Origin: Lingula anatina | Lineage: Eukaryota; Brachiopoda; Lingulata; Lingulida; Lingulidae | Assembly: GCF_001039355.2 (NCBI RefSeq) | Contig: NW_019775458.1 | Location: 96,987 to 160,986 of the forward strand | Length of the DNA: 64,000 nt | Direction of reading: 5' to 3' | Notes under the pieces: generated by a model | The model's database searches: none | What the model was told of the DNA's origin: nothing | The model's input: the letters and a program-made list of their open reading frames with translations, nothing else | Shown here: positions 50,540 to 64,000 of the stretch, one piece after another | How the letters are laid out: the number at the start of each line of letters is the position of its first letter | Position numbering within the stretch: the first letter of the stretch is position 1 | Translations under genes and position numbers: made by a program

Positions 50540-52428
50540 TGCTGATGACAAATCTATTACAAAATAACAAATTAAATTTAAAAAAAAAACGTTTGGATCA
50601 TCAAGATTAATGGTAGTTTTTTTTATTTTTTTTTTAATTATGAATTATTTTCATGATGTCAGTATAACACATTTAGTATGAAAAAATAACTCTATTACAG
50701 TGTGAAACATGTATAATTTATAGCTGTCTTTCAATGGCAGGCTTAACTCAGATGGTGAGCTGATGTTGTTGACAAGCTTACATCGCACCTGTCATAGTTT
50801 TAGGATTTCACTTGTTACATAGTTACATTATGTAAAAGCAGTTTACCTGGGAATCCTTGTAGAGTTAAAGAGTCTTGGATATTGACTCATGTCCAAGGGA
50901 AAAGCTTTATAGGCATAGGCTCCATACCATCTGAACTTATTGGGAATATACCTAAAAATGATCAATTATGTATAACAATATACATCACGTGAAATATAAA
51001 GGGATAGCATTGTACCTTATATCTGACATTAATTTTCTGCTTATTTCAGTCTTCCTTTTTCTTTTTTGATTTCACAGAAAGAAAAGAAGTAATTTTGCAA
51101 ACTTCAATTAACAAATTACTGACTTCAATTTCCATGTAAAAATACTTTTAAACTTATCTAATGATAACTGTATTTGCCATCATATAAAATACTAAACTAA
51201 GAATGAATCAATTTTAATAAACTGACAGATTCAATATGGAGATAAATTGCATAATAATTAAATTAGTCTGACAAAATTATTGGACACCCACTTCATAATT
51301 TTCCTAAAACTCTCAGTATCACTTTTCTTAGGATTAAGGTGGTAAACATCTGGGTCTAGATAACCAGCTCTCAGCGTCTTCATAAACATCATGGAGGCCA
51401 CAATCATGTTTGTGGATCTGATCAACTGGAAATAAATAAATAAATTAATTAATTAATCAATACGAAAAACCGTTAACAGATAATATAATTACAAGCCAGG
51501 AAATTTGTAACACATAAGCATGCTTTCACAGTTTAAAAAAATCATAATTAATAACATTTAGGTGCATATAACGTCAAGATTGTGCAGTATATTGTATTGT
51601 AATGTAATGTAATGTAAGACAAAACATTTCAGTACAGAAGACTACACCACACAACACAATGTAGTGGTACCTGTTGATTGTAGCCCTCCTTGGGGTCATC
51701 ATTGAAGGTCATGAAGGGGTTAAAGTTCAGGACTATGGGGACTCTGGCCTTCAGGTACATGTCAAACCAAGGCTCTAAAAGATCAATGTAAATGTTCAGG
51801 TATAGTTTGAAAACTTTTTCAATGTTTTCTTGTTTTTTTACTTTGTTTCCTCACTTATTCTTTCTTTTTTTGTGGTTTTAAAAATTCTTTAAAAATTGCA
51901 AAAAACATCATGATTACTTCTCCTTTTTTTTTTTTTTTTTTGAAAAATCTTTCTTAAAGCAAGAACTTTGATGGAGAAGTTCAAGTAACTCAATAGTTTA
52001 GCCTTTCATACCTGCACATAGTTTTTTCTCATTATTTAATTATTTGCAGAAGTCTCACCTGATATATAACTTGTGTGTTTATGGGCTTTGTCTTTGGCAA
52101 CTAACTTTTCATGAAGACCTGAAACAAAAGTAAACTGTTAATTAACAAGTTTCTCAAAATGTTCCCAATTTTCAAAACTTGCTGGACATTCAAATAGAAT
52201 TTTTCTATCAATACAGTGTTCATTTAAATTGTCATGTCGTTCACATCATTCTGTCAATTAGTGTATTTTCTGAGAAAAAAAGTGATATTCATATTCTCTG
52301 GGTTGGTACCATTGTGATATCAATAATGTATCTTTTATCACATTGAAGTCATAATCATTACTTTCTTTATAACACATATTTTAAATACATATTTGTAAGC
52401 TCATGATTAAAATACCCTAGTACTGAAA

Positions 52429-52475
<47 letters not shown>

Positions 52476-52737
52476 ATACAAAACAACCATTTTATTACCT
52501 TTCCCCTCGACCTCCTGAAATCTTTTCACAATCTCTGAGGTTCGCTGAAATGCTGCTGGATCCAGTACAGCCTCCTGTGAGTTGAGGTAGCGCTGACATG
52601 TTTTCTCTAGTGCAGGGATTGGGAGGCGAATCAGGCTGGCTTGAAAGGCGTCAGTGGGAAGAATGCTTTTGTGGAGGTACTCGGACTCCAGGGCACTACT
52701 GCTTCTTATTGGTAAAGATGAATTTGGGAAAATAAAA

Positions 52738-52798
<61 letters not shown>

Positions 52799-54730
52799 CA
52801 TACATAGGCATGCCAAACCTATGGAATTTCAGCAATATTGATATTAGAGAAACTTTTCACCTCATTACTACAAAACAAAGAAACAAAAAAAAAATCTTTG
52901 CCACTATGCCGCATGGAAAAAAATTGACCTACTTCATACCTTCTATTACACAAGTACTTTATAAAATATTGTGTGGCTAATTCAATTTACATATGTTTAA
53001 CAGGGTGTCCGGAACCGCGCAAATTTAGATACAAACGTAATTTAGAATTAGGCTCGAACCCAACCCCTGGGGTTTTAATATTAAAAGGGTATTTTATGTA
53101 ATGTGGGGGCCCGGGATGGTTTAAAGGGGTTCCCCACAAGTGGCGAGCTCGCCAAAACGTGTCCGGAACCGCGCAAATTTAGATACAAACGTAATTTAGA
53201 ATTAGGCTCGAAATACGGACACCGTTGGACACTTTTAGTTAGGATAACGCTTTAGTATAACCTTCCAGATTCGCGGTCGAAATCGTTACCTCTGAACGCT
53301 AAAGAGGAAATCCACACTGACAAAAATGACAAGTTTCAATTGTTTAATGTGAACTCGTTGCCTGCTCAGGTACATTCTGATTCTCTATTCAATATTACAC
53401 ACTTTTAGTACGTACTCCAGCCAATGGCTTCATGCACTTCTTATCACTGGCTTCTTAATGCGACAGGTACACAAGCCTTACTCAGCCTCTTCAAAATTGA
53501 CACAATGTATTATGGAGAATAATAAAAGTTATGACTTGAAATTATAGACATCGTCTATGAAATATTAAATGTCTCCGACAAGGGGCGGATTTAGGCCGTC
53601 TTCTGGGTCTTCCGGAAGACGGTCAGATTTTCAAGTTTACATTGACGGGTAGGCTATCTGATTTTTTCTGTCGGAAGACGGTCAAAAATGGAGGATGGAT
53701 CAACAAAGATAATTTGGAAGACTGTCAGAAAATATGTCTAGATCCGCCCCTGTTTAAAAATAGTCACTTCAAACAAATGTACTGCTCTGCCAGCAAAATA
53801 GGATCAGTGTTGTTCTCAGAATGCAACACTTCTACTTTGGTAAACAAATTGAAGTCTTGACAATCAGTATTTTAGTTGGCATTCTTTATCAAGCTCCATA
53901 ACCACAATAATACAAGAGGTACAAACATCCCTGTAATTTATAAACTTAAACTTTTAAATTCCTCAGTCTCACCTGAGCCTTGCAGAGGTAGACAGGTTTA
54001 TATTCCAAACTGCCTGAAAAAAAAATTCATTAATAATATTAATGATGATGATAATGACTCTTATATGCTTTATCAAAATTGTAAAATATACTAATTGATG
54101 TAACATTTTAAATAGAATATTAAAAATTTGAAAAAAAATGGTGCTTTTACAGTGGTTATACGAGATTTTCATCACAATCGCTTTCCTTCACAAACGCAGC
54201 AGCCAACTATTCCCTCACCCTCTTTTATGCTAAGCTGTTTTAAATTCTTGAACCAACATTAGAATGACTAGTGTGACAGGAAAAGTAGCACACTAAGAAC
54301 CAAAGGCACCAGACATTTCAGAGAGTTTTTACAGGTGACATTTGCCCTATAAACTGACCCCAATATTAACAGCTAACCTAACCTGTAATTATGATCATTA
54401 TGGACCCTAAACATCCATTCCTGGGATATAAGCCTTCCTGTCACGCCAGCATTAGATTTGGTTGATGACAACAGATACAGATTTTAGGGATTTGACAAGG
54501 GTCAGTATGCATTTCTCAAAGTCGTCGATTAATTGAAAACTTAATTAAGCATTAATCAAATGAAACGGACATTGATTTATTAAAGGCATTCCAAGTCGGT
54601 ACAGACCAAGATTTTCATGTACCCCCACAGAAACCAGACAAAGTAAGAAAAATACCTTTGTAAGGTCATTCTGTGCGATATATCTTGGAATCTTGAGACC
54701 ACCGGTGCGACCAAATGTACCTGAGAGCAT
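45129..54730 (-). CDS. CPT2: Carnitine O-palmitoyltransferase 2, mitochondrial (673 aa)
   Basis: Fifteen coding exons: 54730-54656, 54013-53973, 52704-52499, 52118-52059, 51774-51671, 51425-51292, 50951-50847, 50471-50374, 49874-49728, 49442-49322, 48918-48722, 48390-48221, 47791-47563, 45783-45592 and 45271-45129. All phases agree and total 2022 nt. CPT2 transfers long-chain acyl groups from carnitine to CoA on the matrix face of the inner mitochondrial membrane. FEHAWGDG carries the catalytic His (about residue 386). [25 protein letters not shown] and [14 protein letters not shown] are typical carnitine acyltransferase blocks. [21 protein letters not shown]-like RWYGAY and PLDMSQY confirm CPT2 rather than CPT1. 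The first 40 residues ([17 protein letters not shown]) are basic and Ser/Thr-rich, fitting a mitochondrial presequence. Length is close to the human protein (658). The N-terminal exons 1-2 are the least certain part. Confidence 0.95.
46924..47253. mobile_element. MITE with AGGGATAATAACTCTTCGT TIRs and TTAA target duplication
   Basis: Perfect 19-bp inverted termini at 46924-46942 and 47235-47253 are flanked by TTAA on both sides (46920-46923, 47254-47257). It is about 330 bp, non-coding, and sits in the CPT2 intron between exons 13 and 14. The family differs from the TTAA MITE at 43567. Confidence 0.85.
49558..49585. repeat. A28 run
   Basis: Homopolymer in a CPT2 intron between exons 9 and 10. 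Confidence 0.9.
50484..50537. repeat. (AAT)n microsatellite
   Basis: It lies directly upstream of CPT2 exon 8; the polyleucine frame on the minus strand is an artefact of it. Confidence 0.9.
52426..52478. repeat. (AAAT)n microsatellite
   Basis: It lies in the CPT2 intron, 20 bp past the exon 3 donor. Confidence 0.9.
52747..52792. repeat. (AT)n microsatellite
   Basis: It lies about 42 bp upstream of the CPT2 exon 3 acceptor, so length change here could affect branch-point spacing. Confidence 0.9.
53005..53222. repeat. 54-bp exact direct repeats with GTGTCCG / CGGACAC ends
   Basis: 53005-53058 and 53159-53212 are identical, starting GTGTCCGGAACCGCGC. The second is followed by CGGACAC (53216-53222), the inverse of the start. 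It is probably a nested or partly duplicated MITE in CPT2 intron 2. Confidence 0.7.
53583..53752. mobile_element. MITE with GGGGCGGAT termini, copy 2
   Basis: Opposite orientation to copies 1 and 3: it starts AAGGGGCGGATTTAGG and ends AGATCCGCCCCTG. Its terminal base is mutated and no target duplication is visible. CPT2 intron 2. Confidence 0.7.
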
Positions 54731-55117
54731 TTTGTTAAATCTGCTTTAACCGTATGCAAACAGTGCGGAAGCAAAGCTATGCGGCTTTTTAGTCAGCGTA
54801 AGCTTCGCTAGGCTTCGTTCAAAGGTTGTGCAGGACTGCAGTAAATGGGAAGTTAATGAAGAGCCACAGATATTATATTTTGACAGCTGTGTAATTACCT
54901 ACATCATATAATTTAAACAGAAAGATGTGGATGGAGCAGCAAATGAGAAAAGTGATAATTTATTGTTTCTGATCCGTTGATATAACAATCATTATAACAA
55001 ATTAAGAAAAAAAGAAAGTATAAATGATTAGGTAGGATAATTGGTATGTCAAAATACCAAAGAAATACTGTCCAATCAACTTAAGCATATAGATTTACTT
55101 CATGGTAGTCGTGGAAG
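54731..55117. promoter_or_regulatory. Shared head-to-head spacer of CPT2 and muskelin
   Basis: Only 387 bp separate the two divergent start codons, so transcription start sites and 5' UTRs of both genes must lie here or in upstream non-coding exons. No TATA box is evident in either direction. The spacer is AT-rich with no CpG cluster seen. A bidirectional promoter is inferred from the layout only. Confidence 0.6.
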
Positions 55118-60784
<5,667 letters not shown>

Positions 60785-61535
60785 TAGGTGGAAAATTCAA
60801 GAAATGTTACTATTTATATTGAAGATATACTGTTTGCTTAGACCTTTATAAAGAATAAGAAAGTAGTAAAAAAATTAAGTGAGTTTCAAAAATCTTTTCT
60901 CAGTCACTGACTAAGAGGTATATCATATCTCAAGCTGTTTAGATAATTATGATTATGTGGTCTCTGCAACTTCTTTTTTCGTTCTTGTTTGCTCTGTTTC
61001 TCCACAAGGAAATTTTGAACTTGTATACTCCTGTTGTATACTGGTAATGTTTATTATTTGAAAAATAAGGGATTAAAATAAAACTTTTTACATNGAATGC
61101 TCAGTTATTGGAGTTAAACTTTGATGTTTTGAGGAATACATTTCACATTTATTAATAAGTGTTTTGATCAACAGTTATTGTATATAAACATAATAAGCTT
61201 CTTTACACTGGCCCCTTACCAAATACCTGTAAAAGCCTTGGCAAGTATGATCTTGGGAATTTTGTTTAGTTTTAGATGACAGTTTTTGTTTTTGGCATAC
61301 TTAGACCCTGTTGGTCTCAAGTGTCAGAAGGCTAAAGGGTTTTAGGGATAGACTTGACTGGATGAACAAATCCCATGTTTGTAATATGCCATGCTGGTGT
61401 AAAATTGATAAATACATCATTTTGAAGTTTATTTTCATTTTCAGTACAGGGTAGGAAGGTTGTAGGATTGTATCTTAAGCACTTACAAAAACTTTTATAC
61501 GGAACATGCTTAAGTTCACTGAGGTAAACAAATGA

Positions 61536-63547
<2,012 letters not shown>

Positions 63548-63600
63548 TAGAGCTATGATTTTTGAGTAGAGAGAAAGAAGAATGGCTCTTAAAGTAGGGG

Positions 63601-64000
63601 TGGGCAAATGACAAAATTTTTTTAAAACAGATGGATTCTATGGCCATTTTTGCTGCTGAACACAAATCTGACAATATTTTTTACCAAAGCTAAAGATTTA
63701 TATTGGTATCTGTTATTTGTTTGTGAAAAAAGGCGGGAAATGGCTTTTTGGCCATATTTTCACAGTAAAGTACATAAAAATGATGTGTAATATGTCTTTC
63801 TATATGTTTTGAGGGTTGCTGAGTTCAAATATGAGCATATTCAAGACATTGGCAATATTGTTAGGGTGACATCTGTAAAAATATGTTATTTAAAACAAAC
63901 ATATACATAAAATACACACTTCGAGCCTAAGATAAATATAAATAATGGCCATTATGTACATACTGAATTCATGGATTACAGTTTGGTATAAAAACAATGC
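63601..64000. other. Intron sequence, right edge
   Basis: No exon seen. It differs from the matching part of the first copy (after 60460) and starts GGGGTGGGCAAATGAC, so it may be a transposon insertion or the other allele. Muskelin exon 11 of this copy is not reached. Confidence 0.4.

Noticed and set aside
50366-50551. Polyleucine N-terminus on a CPT2 exon frame
   Set aside because: It is the (AAT)n microsatellite read on the minus strand; the real exon 8 starts at 50471 after TTTCAG.
53005-53222. Solo LTR or LTR pair
   Set aside because: Repeats are only 54 bp, lack TG...CA ends and have no primer-binding site or coding sequence.

Overview
The window looks like nuclear DNA of an intron-rich, AT-rich animal. 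Evidence is split genes with GT-AG introns, many microsatellites, MITE-like elements and a 5'-truncated LINE. The protein families and base composition suggest a marine invertebrate, probably a lophotrochozoan such as a mollusc or brachiopod; a lancelet is possible. No bacterial features (operons, Shine-Dalgarno sites, CRISPR) are present. Three isolated 'n' bases each mark the edge of a near-duplicate segment, which suggests an assembly from a highly heterozygous diploid.

Layout. (1) 0-18.3 kb: a tandem array of four paralogous five-exon lipocalin genes on the minus strand (copies A-D, left to right). Copies A, C and D have complete reading frames of 184, 192 and 190 residues. Copy B is broken by a deletion in exon 4. 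Relics of a divergent plus-strand lipocalin gene lie between copies. (2) 18.3-20.4 kb: no confident gene, one 72-bp-arm inverted repeat. (3) 20.4-23.7 kb, minus: ectodomain of a secreted or membrane protein with signal peptide, 15-residue Thr/Glu repeats, a somatomedin-B-like Cys cluster and further Cys-rich segments. It resembles invertebrate receptor ectodomains, but no seven-helix region was found. (4) 23.8-28.5 kb: repeats, a probable allelic duplication and a LINE reverse transcriptase fragment. (5) 29.3-33.1 kb, plus: a fifth, diverged and complete lipocalin gene (192 residues). (6) 36.3-41.4 kb, minus: two-exon sphingolipid delta-4 desaturase (DEGS family, 388 residues). (7) 45.1-54.7 kb, minus: carnitine O-palmitoyltransferase 2, 15 coding exons, 673 residues. 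(8) 55.1 kb to the right edge, plus: muskelin. Exons 1-11 are present, then a second copy of exons 6-10 after an assembly gap; the gene runs off the window.

CPT2 and muskelin are head to head with 387 bp between start codons, so they probably share a promoter region. CPT2 (mitochondrial beta-oxidation), DEGS (ceramide synthesis) and muskelin (LisH/CTLH/kelch scaffold) are conserved single genes. The fast-evolving part is the lipocalin locus, which shows tandem duplication, partial deletion, loss of the TDY motif in some copies and conserved upstream blocks.

Splice sites were read by eye and checked by phase and by agreement between paralogues or with known families. Transcript data were not available.
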